Positions 54,293 through 64,000 of a stretch of DNA of 64,000 nucleotides are shown here, one piece after another (the stretch's first letter is position 1; each line of letters starts with the position of its first letter). The translations under genes and the position numbers were made by a program. The notes beneath the pieces are model-generated. The model made no database searches and was not told the origin of the DNA. It was given only the letters and a program-made list of their open reading frames with translations. The stretch comes from Micrasema longulum (Eukaryota > Arthropoda > Insecta > Trichoptera > Brachycentridae), in the NCBI GenBank assembly GCA_022494885.1, contig JAGVSM010000212.1:62001-126000 (forward strand), in the 5' to 3' direction.

Positions 54293-54829
54293 ATAGTTAT
54301 CCTCGAGGTGCATATTTATATTACTTAATGTCAATTTTACTCAGGCGGGATTATTAAAATAAAATCTTTTAACCAACCAATGAGATAAAATAGTTCCAAA
54401 AATGGAACTAAGATTATATTTCGTATTTTAATTTATTTATATTCATACTAGCTTTCAATGGAATATGGAGGAAGAAAAGGGGGAGAAATTATGGAAAAGA
54501 AGGAAAGGGAAAAAAAACTACTTCAGCAACACTTTCGATAGTTGATAGGAGATTATTTTTAAGCGTGATTGAACTCTTGATAAGTTAGAGAAAAAATTGT
54601 GGGATGGGAATTAAAAAGGAGCTTTGAGAAGAAGAATGAAAGAACAAATCAATCAATAAAAAATGAGTTAATAACACCCTTAATAAATAAAATAAATTAC
54701 CATTCCTGTTTATAATTTAAATTTAGTATTTTCTCAATGTTTTTATCTCATAAAAATGTAGATTATATATATATGGAGTATATATATATGTAAATGAAAC
54801 ATTTACGTTCCAAATAATAAAAATTGACC
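54293..54829. other. Unassigned AT-rich DNA
   Basis: Contains two (TA)n runs at about 54,766-54,790. Confidence 0.5.
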
Positions 54830-54892
54830 GATTTACGATTGCTGAGGCGAAAGCGCTCGATATTTAAGAAGTTTGATTAACATAGTTACTAA
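54830..54892 (+). other. Short 'gcgaaagcgctcg' motif copy
   Basis: 'gctgaggcgaaagcgctcga' matches the motif in both arms of the inverted repeat at 61 kb. Isolated copy. Confidence 0.4.
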
Positions 54893-55734
54893 ATTATTTT
54901 AGTCAATCGTTTGCAATCCCTGCAAACCGGAAGGATCAAGTATCTGTGTCAAATACGTCAGAGAAAGATTACAAGGATGCTGGGTCGAAAATCGGGCCGT
55001 ATTCCTGTTAAAATTTCCGAACATTCACAGTTATGAGATCGCGTATAATCATCGGAACCTTTCGTCGAAGGTAAGAAATCATTTCTCGGAATTAGCGAGG
55101 AAAGTCATTGGTAATTGACCGCATTGCAGGTTTACATAACACATCGCATGTCTCACTGCTAAACAAATTAATCTATTCAGAAATGGTAATTTCGAAACTA
55201 ATGTGAATCATTTGAAATAATGCATGATTTATGGAATTGTTAGGAACTACGCAGGTACGCATGACCGCAACAACGATTTCAACAAAGACCTGCGTTTTGT
55301 AGCTGCCAGACGCATTGTAATCCGGCCTGTATTCGTATTTCAAACTTACATTGTCTATGAGGACAATTCGCAGACAAGTACTTTAACTATAAAATTGATA
55401 TCAAGAAGTGGATAATGGAGGTGGGTTGCGCACGGACTGATGAGTAGATCAGGCCAAATAGCTAAGAAAGTTTTTATTAGAAAAAATGTAAAAAGTTAAA
55501 ATTATTAAGGCCGTGTTTCAAAATATTGTCAAATGTTTCCCTTAGCACGGGACACCCCAGTGAGAGAGGAGTATAATATACGTATATTAGGTATATAATT
55601 TATAAAAAGATAAATACAAAATGTTAATACCAAATTATCTCTGTAAATCTCCCCTTAAGGTAATTTTCTCCAAAACAATTATTATTACTCGTATTTATAC
55701 CATCATTATATTACTGGTGTCCAGGTCAATTCAG
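54893..55734. other. Unassigned DNA with donor/acceptor-like words
   Basis: 54,900-55,140 is slightly GC-richer. 'cgtcgaaggtaagaaatc' (GT near 55,070) and 'ccgcattgcaggtttac' (AG near 55,130) look like a donor and acceptor, but they enclose only ~60 bp and no coding frame supports an exon. 'gcgttttgtagctgccagac' at 55,292 recalls the 'cagctac' family. Confidence 0.3.
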
Positions 55735-55828
55735 AATTTATATTTATTTGTTAATTCATTTAATTTACATAAACGCCTGGAGGGCTTTTACGAGTAAGGT
55801 AAATGTAATTTTTTTATTTTTAAACATT
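55735..55828 (-). mobile_element. Probable LINE 3' end, minus
   Basis: 'tttatttgttaattcattta' then 'cataaacgcctggagggctt' resembles the LINE 3' UTR at 55.96 kb. Confidence 0.4.
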
Positions 55829-55915
55829 CCCTTTCCGCACCTAATGGGCCATGGGGTACTGGATTGGTACACCAATCGCAGCGTATCTTGATCAATTTCG
55901 TTTCAACAAAATAAA
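55829..55915 (-). mobile_element. SINE-G tail fragment
   Basis: 'cattccctttccgcacctaa', 'ggtacaccaatcgcagcgta' 'tcttgatca'. Confidence 0.75.
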
Positions 55916-55954
55916 CTTTAAGTTTTTTCAAACTAAAATTTGGTTATTTTTCTT

Positions 55955-56285
55955 TATATAATTTATTTATACGCCCTACGGGCTTTTACATTTATTAGTA
56001 ATACATTCAAGTACAGCAGTGTAACATAAGTAAACACATTAGATTAGAAGTAAAAGTAACATAAGAAAAACTAAAATAAACAATAATGAGTAAAAATAAG
56101 GAAATGTACTCGCATAGGTACTCGTATATGGGTATACAGAAAGATATTTAATATATTTACATTTATAAATACACACACATACATACACATGTACACTCAT
56201 TAATATAAATATACATGCACACACATAAATAAATGCATAATTATTGAGATAAACAAAAAAATAAAGGAACATTTTGTAAAATTTA
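55955..56285 (-). mobile_element. Probable LINE 3' UTR, minus
   Basis: 'taatttatttatacgcccta' 'cgggcttttacatttattag': an inverted LINE 3' end whose 'aagcccg' block is like LINE-B's. The A-rich stretch to 56,285 includes a CA-rich microsatellite (56,168-56,235). Confidence 0.5.
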
Positions 56286-57042
56286 GTAAATAAATAACAA
56301 TATTGAGAAATTTTATACAGATTAATTTATGTATCAACTTCACAATACTTGTTACCTAGCCGATGTGGTCTTGGTATTGGTGAATTTTAATAATAATTAT
56401 GACTGCCAGGAGATTAAAAAAATAACGTTAGCTGCCGAGTATTTCAAACGGGTACTTTTATGGTGATAACACTAGTTAATTCCGGGACGTCCAATTCGCC
56501 ATTTGCTATTTTATATCAATTTAATACATCGCTTATAATTCTTTTTTTGTAAAGAGTTAAAAAGTGAAAATATTTATATATAAGTTATATAGTGGGCATT
56601 TAAGGTTTGTAATTGATGAATCTAAATATGTTTTAAAAATCTTGCTCTAAAGGTGGATTGTTTTATCGATCTCTTGAACCATTTTTAGAATGTTACTAAA
56701 CTGATTTTGCAGGCGCAATGACGATTTGGAGAAACGAGATGCAATAAATTTCTAATTTGCATTTATTTTTCTTGTAAATTGAAATATTTTAATCTCAAGA
56801 TTTCTTTTTGGATACCTACTGCGCCAATAGAAAATTGAGTTAGATCGAGATATTCAACTCAGATCATTATGCTAACAGCATTTTCTACAACCATGTCTTC
56901 ATAATCATATATCATAGATACAACTTTATAAAGTTGAGAGTGCGACTCTCTAGGAGTTAGAGTAAATAGAGATTATTATCTGAGGAGAAAATTAAGAAAA
57001 TCGTATTGTTTTAATTTTAAAGAAAATACTTATTTATTTCGC
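56286..57042. other. Unassigned AT-rich DNA
   Basis: No supported feature. Confidence 0.5.
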
Positions 57043-57362
57043 AACAATATTTTGAGTTTCTTCAAATTTTTGTTGACAAGGACTGGATTCAACTCCCTGG
57101 GGAGCTGTTTATATTAACATATTACAACAGAGATGAAGAACATTATTGAGAAGGTAATATAGAAGTCTAGGCATCTACAGAGCTTATGACCTGTCATTGG
57201 CTCGTTTAAGTAGCCACTTTACACGCTGTGTAACATTCATTATTCTGCCAATATTTAAACATCAATATTCTTTCAATTATTTCATCTGTTGATGTTTGTG
57301 CAGTTAAAGAGCTGAAACCTTTATTTATGCGGGTAAGATTCATCTAATTGAATTATTTCATG
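57043..57362 (+). mobile_element. R-family foldback, plus arm
   Basis: 'caacaatattttgagtttct' terminus, 'gactggattcaactccctgg', 'agaagtctaggcatctacag', 'gacctgtcattggctcgttt', 'ttatttgcgggtaag'-like block and 'attgaattatttca'. Pairs with the following minus arm to give one ~790-bp element. Confidence 0.9.
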
Positions 57363-57836
57363 TTGTCATTGGCATTTGAAATAATTTAGTCAAATGAATC
57401 TCTTCACAACAATAAAGGTTTCAGCTCTTTAACTTCACTAAAATAAAAAAATGGAAGATTGAAGAAATATGGATGTTCAGACATAGGCAAAATAGTGAAT
57501 GTTACACAGTGTGTAAAGTGGCCACTTAAACCAGCCAATGACAGATCATAAGCCCTGTAAATGTTTAGACTTCCATATTCCCTTATTTAAGGTATTCTCC
57601 ATCCCTGTTGTAATTTGTTAAAGCTATATAAGTTATCCATAATAATAATAATACTACCCTTACTAAACCGAATGACTAATATGTGCATATCTCGATAATC
57701 TCTATCCTAATAGTTATCAAACGGTCTACCTCTCACCTACCTGCTTCTGCCATGTGTAATTTGTTGATCTTAATGACTCCCGAGGGGGTGAAATTTAGTC
57801 TTTTGTCTACGAGCATTTGGACAAACTCAAATATTC
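57363..57836 (-). mobile_element. R-family foldback, minus arm with ~140-bp insert
   Basis: 'gtcaaatgaatctcttcaca', 'cacagtgtgtaaagtggcca', 'gacagatcataagccctgta', 'attcccttatttaaggtatt', then the insert (57,613-57,753) and 'cttaatgactcccgaggggg', ending 'tttggacaaactcaaatatt'. The two arms belong to different subfamilies. Confidence 0.9.
57613..57753 (+). mobile_element. Insert in R arm: LINE-E 3' tip plus 3' flanking segment
   Basis: 'agctatataagttatccata' (LINE-E 3' end), (ATA)n, then 'ctacccttactaaaccgaat' … 'acctgcttctgccatgtgt'. Flanked on both sides by 'aatttgtt' (about 57,605-57,612 and 57,754-57,761), a target duplication inside the R word 'aacaaattacaac'. Nearly identical to 15.90-16.03 kb inverted. 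Confidence 0.8.
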
Positions 57837-58863
57837 TAATATGTTTTTAACGCTGTTGTATAATCTGTACATTCTTGATATTGGGTCGAAGAAGATATGA
57901 TATGAAAAATCCGGTTATAACTTTAATATGACCTATATACGTGAGCGGCTTCTGAACAAATGGTCCAAGGATCTGAAAGGATAAACATTCAATATGTGCA
58001 TAACGGCTTGTATGCCTTTTATTGATATAGCGCCTCTCTTGTTGAGTTATGAAGAATTCTCACACACTTTCCCCGACTGACGATTCTCAATACTAATTTG
58101 TACTATCGTATGTTCGTGTGAACTAGAATATATGAAACAATAAATAGAGCAGAATCTAAATAATTAATAAAAAGACTCCACTCACTACTTAGTTTTTGAT
58201 GCATTTTTAGAGCAGATGATTTATCTCCATATATAAAATTCTTCTGTGAGTGTGTAAATTTTTTTCGATGCAATATTTTGTCTTTGTATAAATTCTAATG
58301 TTCCCAAGTGTAGTCTAAGTTTCAAAAGGCGTAATCTGCCGGTCAAAAATTAATGGTATTTCAGTTATTTAATAATTTATTTTACGGCACAAGTCCCTTT
58401 TACAATATAAAATATAACAATGTAATGAGTTAGTTAGATAAACTTAAATTAAAAACAATATTTAAACAATAAAAATAACAACCAAAAATATATATAAATG
58501 TATGTTTGTCAGCATACAAAAGATATAAATGCTTTGAAGTATATTTTTTATCAGAAATACCTTAAAAAATTATTGTTAATATTTTATGTTTATTTACAAA
58601 TTTTTTTTAACAGCGCGATTTTGAAAAAAAAACGCGTTTTAAAATGGCAGAATGTTAAAATTTCTCTACTCTTTAATAGACTGCCGCTTTAATGATGTTT
58701 TATTTATTTATTTCAGCAATAAAAACTTTCAATATTTAAAAAGGTATAACTATGCTGTGTACCTATGTTTGTGTAAATATTTACTTAACTTTTTCAAATT
58801 TTATTCAGTACTTCTACGTTGCATTTATTGAACAAAATTTTTATATTTAGTACCTACGTATAT
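57837..58863. other. Unassigned AT-rich DNA (~1 kb)
   Basis: A (TTTA)n at 58,695-58,710 may be a LINE tail. No gene. Confidence 0.45.
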
Positions 58864-59212
58864 CAATAATGATTTGAGTTTGCTAATATTTTTTTAGACA
58901 AGGACTGGATTCAACTCCCTAGAGAGCTAACAAATTACAACAGGGATGGAGAATACCTTAAATAAGGGAATATGGAAGTCATGGCATTTACAGGGCTTGT
59001 GACCTGTCATTGGCTGGTTTAAGTGGCCACTTTACACACTGTGTAACATTCACCATTTTGCCTATGTTTGAACATCCATATTTCTTCAATTCTTCCATCT
59101 GTTGATTTTAGTGAAGTTAAAGAGCTGAAATCTTTATTGTTGTGAAGAGATTCATCTGACTGAATTATTTCACATACTAGGCAACGCCTGAAAATACTTT
59201 TTTAATTTTCCC
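58864..59212 (+). mobile_element. R-family unit, tandem copy
   Basis: 'gatttgagtttgctaatatt', 'gactggattcaactccctag', 'aacaaattacaacagggatg', 'gacctgtcattggctggttt', 'ttgttgtgaagagattcatc', 'tactaggcaacgcctgaaaa'. Confidence 0.9.
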
Positions 59213-59580
59213 AGGAGAGCTGTTAATATTAACATATTACAACAGACATGAAGAACATTTTACAAAGAGAAATATAGAAGTCTAACCATCCACAGGGCTT
59301 TTGACCTGTCATTGGTTGGTTTTAGTGGCCACTTTACACACTGTGTAACATTCACCATTTTGCCTATATTTTAACATCTACATTCCTTCGGCACTTCTAT
59401 CTATATTCTATAAAGTTTCAGCTCTTTAACGTTTGTGAAGTTAAAGAGCTGAAACTTTTATTGTTGCGTGTGGGATTTTATTTATTTTATTAAATTATTT
59501 CACCTACATACTAGGCAACGCCTGAAAATATTTTTCAATTGTTATGCTTCTTATTGGACCAGGTGGATTCATCAACCAAT
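59213..59580 (+). mobile_element. R-family unit, tandem copy, with internal perfect hairpin
   Basis: 'caggagagctgttaatatta', 'acagggcttttgacctgtca', 'actttacacactgtgtaaca', 'tactaggcaacgcctgaaaa', 'ggaccaggtggattcatc'. 59412-59430 and 59440-59458 form perfect 19-bp inverted arms ('aaagtttcagctctttaac'). Confidence 0.9.
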
Positions 59581-59708
59581 TCAACCATTCAATAACAGAT
59601 CATAAGCCCTGTGGATGCCCAGACTTCTTTATTACCTTCAACAGCTCCCTAGGGGGCTGAATCTAGTCCATGTCTACAAAAATTTGAAAAAAAAACAAAA
59701 TATTGTTA
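59581..59708 (-). mobile_element. R-family fragment, minus
   Basis: 'aacagatcataagccctgtg' 'gatgcccagacttc', 'agctccctagggggctgaat' and 'acaaaaatttgaaaaaaaaa' with the terminal 'caaaatattg'. Confidence 0.8.
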
Positions 59709-60024
59709 TTCTTAAATACTGTATTTAAAGCCGGCAATATCCAAAAATTTAAAAAGTGATATATGAATTAAAAGTTATTCAGAATACAATTTGTTTACTA
59801 TAATTATAACATTGTCAGTTCAAAATACGTCTTTAATTATGAGAATCTGACTTTAAAATTACAGGGTTTGTTGCAAATATGCAAACATGGCGTTGCAAAC
59901 CTTTAATTAAGTATTGCAAAATCTTAAAAATGAAATGTTTTTTTTCAATGTTGTTTCTTGGTAAAATCGTTATTATTTCATTAATTGAAAAATAAAAAAA
60001 ACGTCTAAGTTATAACCGTATCAA
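59709..60024. other. Unassigned AT-rich DNA
   Basis: No supported feature. Confidence 0.5.
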
Positions 60025-60130
60025 AAATATTTTGAGTTTGTCCAAATTTTTGTAGACGAGTACTGGATTTAACTCCCCGGGGAGCTGTTATTATTATCAT
60101 ATTACAACAGAGATAAAGAACGTAAGTAAA
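60025..60130 (+). mobile_element. R-family terminal fragment, plus
   Basis: 'aatattttgagtttgtccaa' 'atttttgtagac', 'actccccggggagctgttat', 'catattacaacagagataaa'; then switches to minus units. Confidence 0.85.
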
Positions 60131-60460
60131 GTATTGTTGATTAATTCACCTGGTCCATGAAGAATTGTAGAAATTAAAAGAAAAAAAAAATTCAGGCGTT
60201 GCCTAGTAGGTGAAATAATTAAATTAGATGAATCTCACCCGCACAAATAAAGGTTTCAGCTCTTCAACTTCACAAACATCAACATATGAAAGAATCGAAG
60301 GGATATAGATGTTCAAAAATGGGCAGAATGGTGAATATTACACAATGTGTAAGGTGGCCACTTAAACCAGCCGATGATAAGTCATAAGCCCTGTAGATGC
60401 CTAGACTTCTATATTATCTTCCTTAAGATGTTTTTCATCTTTGTTGTAATATGTTATTAT
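60131..60460 (-). mobile_element. R-family unit, minus tandem 1
   Basis: 'gtattgttgattaattcacc' 'tggtccatgaag', 'aggcgttgcctagtaggtga', 'aaacatcaacatatgaaaga', 'aagtcataagccctgtagat', to 'ctttgttgtaatatg'. Confidence 0.9.
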
Positions 60461-60464
60461 TATT

Positions 60465-60885
60465 ATTTGTTGGTAAATCCACCTGGTCCATGAAGAAGTA
60501 TAGAAATTGAAAAAATAATTTTAACAGGCGTTGGTTGCCTAGTATGTAGAAAAAATAATAAAATGAGATGAATCTCACCCACGTGATAAAGGTTTTAGCT
60601 CTTTTACTTCACAAAAGTTTCCTAGTATGTAGGTGAAATAATTCAATTAGATGAATCTCACCCGCATAAATAAAGATTTCAGCTCTTTTGCTTCACAAAC
60701 ATCAACAGATGAAGGAATTGAAGGAATCCAGATGTTCAAATATGGGCAGAATGGTGAATGTTACATAGTGTGTAAAGTGACCATTTTAACCAGCCAATGA
60801 CAGGACATAAGCCCTGTGGATGCCTAGATTTCTAAATTACCTTCTTTAAAATGTTCTTCATCTCTGTTGTAATATGTTAATTATT
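60465..60885 (-). mobile_element. R-family unit, minus tandem 2, mosaic
   Basis: 'ggtaaatccacctggtccat', then two versions of the same inner block: 60,538-60,618 ('caccca cgtgataaagg' type) and 60,620-60,705 ('cacccgcataaataaag' type), then 'gacaggacataagccctgtg' and 'ctgttgtaatatg'. The two inner blocks come from different subfamilies. Confidence 0.85.
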
Positions 60886-60979
60886 GTTGCAGTTTTTAAT
60901 GATGTGCAAATTAAACCTTTATTTATTAAAACTTATGTTGATATTGATGTTTTTTGTTGTTATTTCTTGATAAAACTCC

Positions 60980-61512
60980 ATAGTTAATGATTACGATAAA
61001 ATTATAAATAAACTTATCAATGAAACTTCTTGGTTTAGTTTTACTTTTTATTATTTTGACCAACGAGCGCTTTCGCCTAAGTAGGCATCTTCAAGACTGG
61101 TGAATTGTTTACAACATTTACAGTTTTTATATTATTCTTAACATATTATGAAGATAAGATCAAATAAGTATTTTAACAGGGGACAGAAACATGAAAATTT
61201 AAAACTAGTTTGCCAAACAGTTCATTTTTGGGAGTTTTTGGACCGAAATTGCGATTAAGCTTTTATTATTTAAAAGGTGGGAAAAGAACACATGTCGAAA
61301 TACTACAGAATGGAAAATACACATTTTAACAGAAAATTAGCATAATACTTCATTTCACAGTATAAAAACTGTAAATGTTGTAAACAATTCACCAGTCTTG
61401 AAGATGCCTACTTAGGCAAAAGAGCTCGTTGGTCAAAATAATAAAAAGTAAAACCAAACCAAAAAGTTTAATAAATAAGTTTATTTATAATTTTATCGTA
61501 ATCATTAAAACT
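60980..61512. mobile_element. Long inverted repeat (~165-bp arms) with GCGAAAGCGCTCG motif
   Basis: Left arm 60,982-61,150 ('atgattacgataaaattata', 'accaacgagcgctttcgcct', 'aagtaggcatcttcaagact', 'gtttacaacatttacagttt'). Right arm 61,350-61,510 is the inverse with scattered differences. The core 'gaagatgcctacttaggcga' AAGC is hairpin plus GAAA, recalling PLE/retrozyme terminal repeats, which often sit inverted. Confidence 0.8.
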
Positions 61513-61945
61513 TATGTTGTTTTTGTAACTGCGTTTTATATCATACGGGCGTCAAAATTAATTTTAAAAATAAATAAAAAACTAGTTCGATTCCGTGATA
61601 GACGTCAAGGAACCTAAGGCTGCCTGCCACCTGCTTTTTACTCCTTATTAACCCTAAACTCAATCTTCATCCTTTCCCATCTCTCTCGAGTTGATTATGT
61701 CAAGAGGAAATGATTAAACGGCTATATGAAACCATTATCCTTCGAAAGGAAGCCAAACAGGAGCATACTGTTTACCGGGGCACAATAACCCAGAAGAAAG
61801 CAACCACAAAAAATGCCATCCTTGACCTAGTTACGAAAATGGTGCAGTGGGTAACGCATCCTATTACCGCGGTTTTAAAATTAAACGGCACATTATTTTT
61901 TATTGTTTCAATATAGCACCACTAAAACTGTTTTATAGCCCCAAT
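61513..61945. other. Unassigned DNA
   Basis: A 68-codon plus frame at 61710-61916 (IKRLYETIILRKEAKQ…) is lysine-rich but not assignable. Confidence 0.4.
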
Positions 61946-62052
61946 TATTACAAAAGCGTTATTTTTGTGAAAATCACCTCAAAGGCACTGTACAATAAAC
62001 ATCTCAATATGTCTTGCAGTTACAGAGCGCATGAGCGGCATTAAAATCGGGC
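61946..62052 (+). repeat. 'cagctacagagcgcat' family copy
   Basis: 'gtgaaaatcacctcaaaggc' 'actgtacaataaa' then 'gtcttgcagttacagagcgc' 'atga', same order as at 6.94-7.02 kb. Confidence 0.75.
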
Positions 62053-62384
62053 TGTTTAGTGGAGATCGTGTGTTCTCTTATTTAATTCTAAATTTTTTGC
62101 TCCATACCCGGTTTTTTTCAGAACAAGGCTATTACGAAGAGGCTGAGTGCTCTTATATCCACAAATGCAACCAGTGGTCCTGTCAGTGGCTTTTTTGTGA
62201 ATTAAAGCATCAAATTCACATAAAATGTCAAAGGTATTTCATCATCTGCTCTGCCGAACCTGCATCGAGGAGATTCAGATAGATTCATTTTAGCGAGGTG
62301 TTTATGCGATCTGCAGTACCCTTTAAGGGCTCCGTATACTACCAGTGCTGCGTCCAACGCACCAAAAATGTGAAAAGAGGATAA
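62053..62384. other. Unassigned DNA
   Basis: No supported feature. Confidence 0.45.
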
Positions 62385-62742
62385 TTATGATGAAACTCAG
62401 TATCATCATTCCATATCCGCTCCCTAAATGGAGTAAATGGTGTCCACGAAGATCCTTCATGCATTTCTGTCAGCTGCCAGCTTCTGTCCATCCTCCCAAG
62501 TCAGGTTCACGTCCCGTAGTTCTGACATGAACTGCCGACGAACAGCCAGCAGTGGACTTCAAGGACGTCGAGAACCTGATGCCTTGTAAAGTAGGCAAGC
62601 GTGGTTAAGGCTCTCAGGAGGCATCCGCAGTACATGGCCTAGCCAACCGTGTAGCTTCCGCTTGATTACAGTTGTCACCCGAATTTGCTGCGTCCGTTCT
62701 CTTAATACTTCATTCCTTACAAAATCAAACCACTGCACACCA
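62385..62742 (-). mobile_element. LINE-G (RTE-like) ORF2 C-terminus
   Basis: The minus strand reads FDFVRNEVLRERTQQIRVTT, VIKRKLHGWLGHVLRMPPES, LNHACLLYKASGSRRP, then LAVRRQFMSELRDVNLTWED, GQKLAADRNA and IFVDTIYSI. 'WLGHVLRMP…GxRRxGRP…LTWEDxxxLAxDRxxWR' is the RTE-like ORF2 ending. Two or more in-frame stops replace conserved residues. The 3' end 'ggaatgatgatactg' fits an RTE-type short tail. Same group as the copy at 18.2-18.6 kb. Confidence 0.8.
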
Positions 62743-64000
62743 AAGATTTTTTATAAGACATCTATCCTCGAAACTCAGAATGATGAAACTACATGTCTTA
62801 AATACTCGCATTAATTTTGAATGAGTATAATTCTAACTTAAAAAAGTAGTCCATTATTTATATTTTTGTTGATCTGGTGTTAGCTAATTAAAGCTGTTTG
62901 AAAAGTTTTTTGCCAAACGTAATAATTACGCATATACTAAAAATTTATACGCCATACATATACATATACATTTATATATTTACACCTTATGATGGGTAAT
63001 TCTGAATGTACAAAAAAAAAGTTTTATTTGTATTGTATTTTAAAGTTTATGCCACAATGTAAATACTGAAATAATAATTATGTTCTAATTACTATTTATT
63101 CTAAATTAAATAATAGGAAAATATTTTTTTTTATAAATTGGGTCGATATAAGGCGTTCAAGCTTTTAACCCTTTTTGATTCTGCAGCACCTGATGTAATC
63201 TATCTAAAGGATGTTAAAAAGGAGCTTTTCTTTTGTAAACAGGATGAAATATTAAAGGGTTAACGTCTGTTCAAGCTTTTACAATAATAATAGCGTGTAT
63301 TGTTGATTTCAACAATTCAATGCACGTGTGTTGCCGTCACAATAATTATAGGTACACATAAATAAATATATTGGTTTTGATGGAGAGGAAACGAAATGAT
63401 TGTTGAGAATATGCTTATACGATCAACGTGCAATTGTTCATCTACAAGCGTCCTAGAAGATCAGATGAAGTTGTGCTTAACGGGCCGTTTACATGTGGAC
63501 AATACTATTAAATTGTCTTGTCCCAGCTCCGTGAACAGCCTCGTGGGCGCGAGATAAAACGCTAGGACAATACAAAATTAGGCGGCAATTCACACGTGCG
63601 CTGCGAAAATGAATGGCATTTATTACGAGTGAGTTAACGTAAAATACTATTTATTTTATTCCAAGATGTATTGGAATTGTTAAAGAACAAATAAAAAACC
63701 AAACTTTAATTTTTTTAGCCTCGATTTTTAACAGAAAAAATCTGCGGGAGCGAAACGTTCACGTCATGTAAACCAATATTCGGCAGTCAAATGGCAGAAG
63801 GGGCCATCTGTATTATTTTCTGTTTTTTAGTTTTCAAAAGTTTTAATCAATATTTCAGTTAATACACATAGAATAAAAATAAAAAAAACACCATAATTTA
63901 GAATGGTAATTCATTATTAAAAAGCAACACTAAAATATTTTAGTTTGGGAATTGAATTCTTGAAATTGAGTTGTATTTTAGCTCTCCTGAACATTTTTAA
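62743..64000. other. Unassigned DNA (~1.26 kb)
   Basis: AT-rich to 63,400; 63,480-63,620 is modestly GC-richer ('cgtgggcgcgagataaaacg') without recognisable content. No gene seen. Confidence 0.45.

Noticed and set aside
55065..55135. Mini-intron with donor and acceptor
   Set aside because: Both words fit, but no open frame or homology continues across the flanks.

Overview
This is eukaryotic nuclear DNA, most likely from an arthropod and probably an insect. It is strongly AT-rich, has no bacterial-style gene packing, and is filled with broken non-LTR retrotransposons (LINEs), tRNA-derived SINEs, a mariner-like transposase remnant, a Penelope-like fragment and MITEs. The species cannot be fixed from the sequence alone. 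I see no tRNA or rRNA gene, no CRISPR array and no recognisable viral gene.

The only host protein-coding sequence I recognise is at the far left. Positions 348-497 (+) read as the N-terminal exon of mitochondrial ribosomal protein S6 (mRpS6). The rest of that protein was not found, so the remaining ~63 kb is either a very long first intron, intergenic DNA, or both. Four CpG-richer islands (about 22.8-23.7, 39.1-39.6, 46.96-47.09 and 53.7-53.96 kb) may be promoters or first exons, but only weak signals support this.

Layout. 0.3-0.5 kb: mRpS6 exon. 1.2-9.2 kb: LINE copies (LINE-A, -C, -E), several with other elements nested inside, a perfect-boundary hairpin MITE, and an array built on a 'cagctacagagcgcat' motif. 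9.4-13.6 kb: SINE, LINE-D, LINE-F and a Penelope-like fragment. 13.7-16.8 kb: foldback repeats ('R family') and a TIR transposon interrupted by LINE-F. 17.4-28.4 kb: SINEs, an RTE-like LINE, a candidate first exon, R-family copies and the intact copy of the TIR transposon. 28.4-41.3 kb: mostly unassigned AT-rich DNA with R-family copies, a third SINE family and hammerhead-like motifs. 41.8-49.4 kb: R family with LINE-E nested, deleted mariner, SINEs, LINE-A. 49.5-57 kb: sparse. 57-61.5 kb: a dense cluster of R-family copies and a long inverted repeat. 62.4-62.7 kb: RTE-like LINE.

The most unusual element is the R family: about 30 copies or pieces of a ~350-400 bp unit that occurs singly, in direct tandem, as head-to-head inverted pairs and as collapsed hairpins. 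It encodes nothing visible, has recognisable ends (core TTTGAGTTTGTCCAAAT), and behaves like a foldback transposon family with variable-length terminal inverted repeats. Element names used here (LINE-A to -G, SINE-G, SINE-V, SINE-X, R family) are local labels. 'R plus' means the strand reading from TTTGAGTTTGTCCAAAT toward the GGACCAGG end. Coordinates of degraded repeats are good to roughly +/-10-20 bp.
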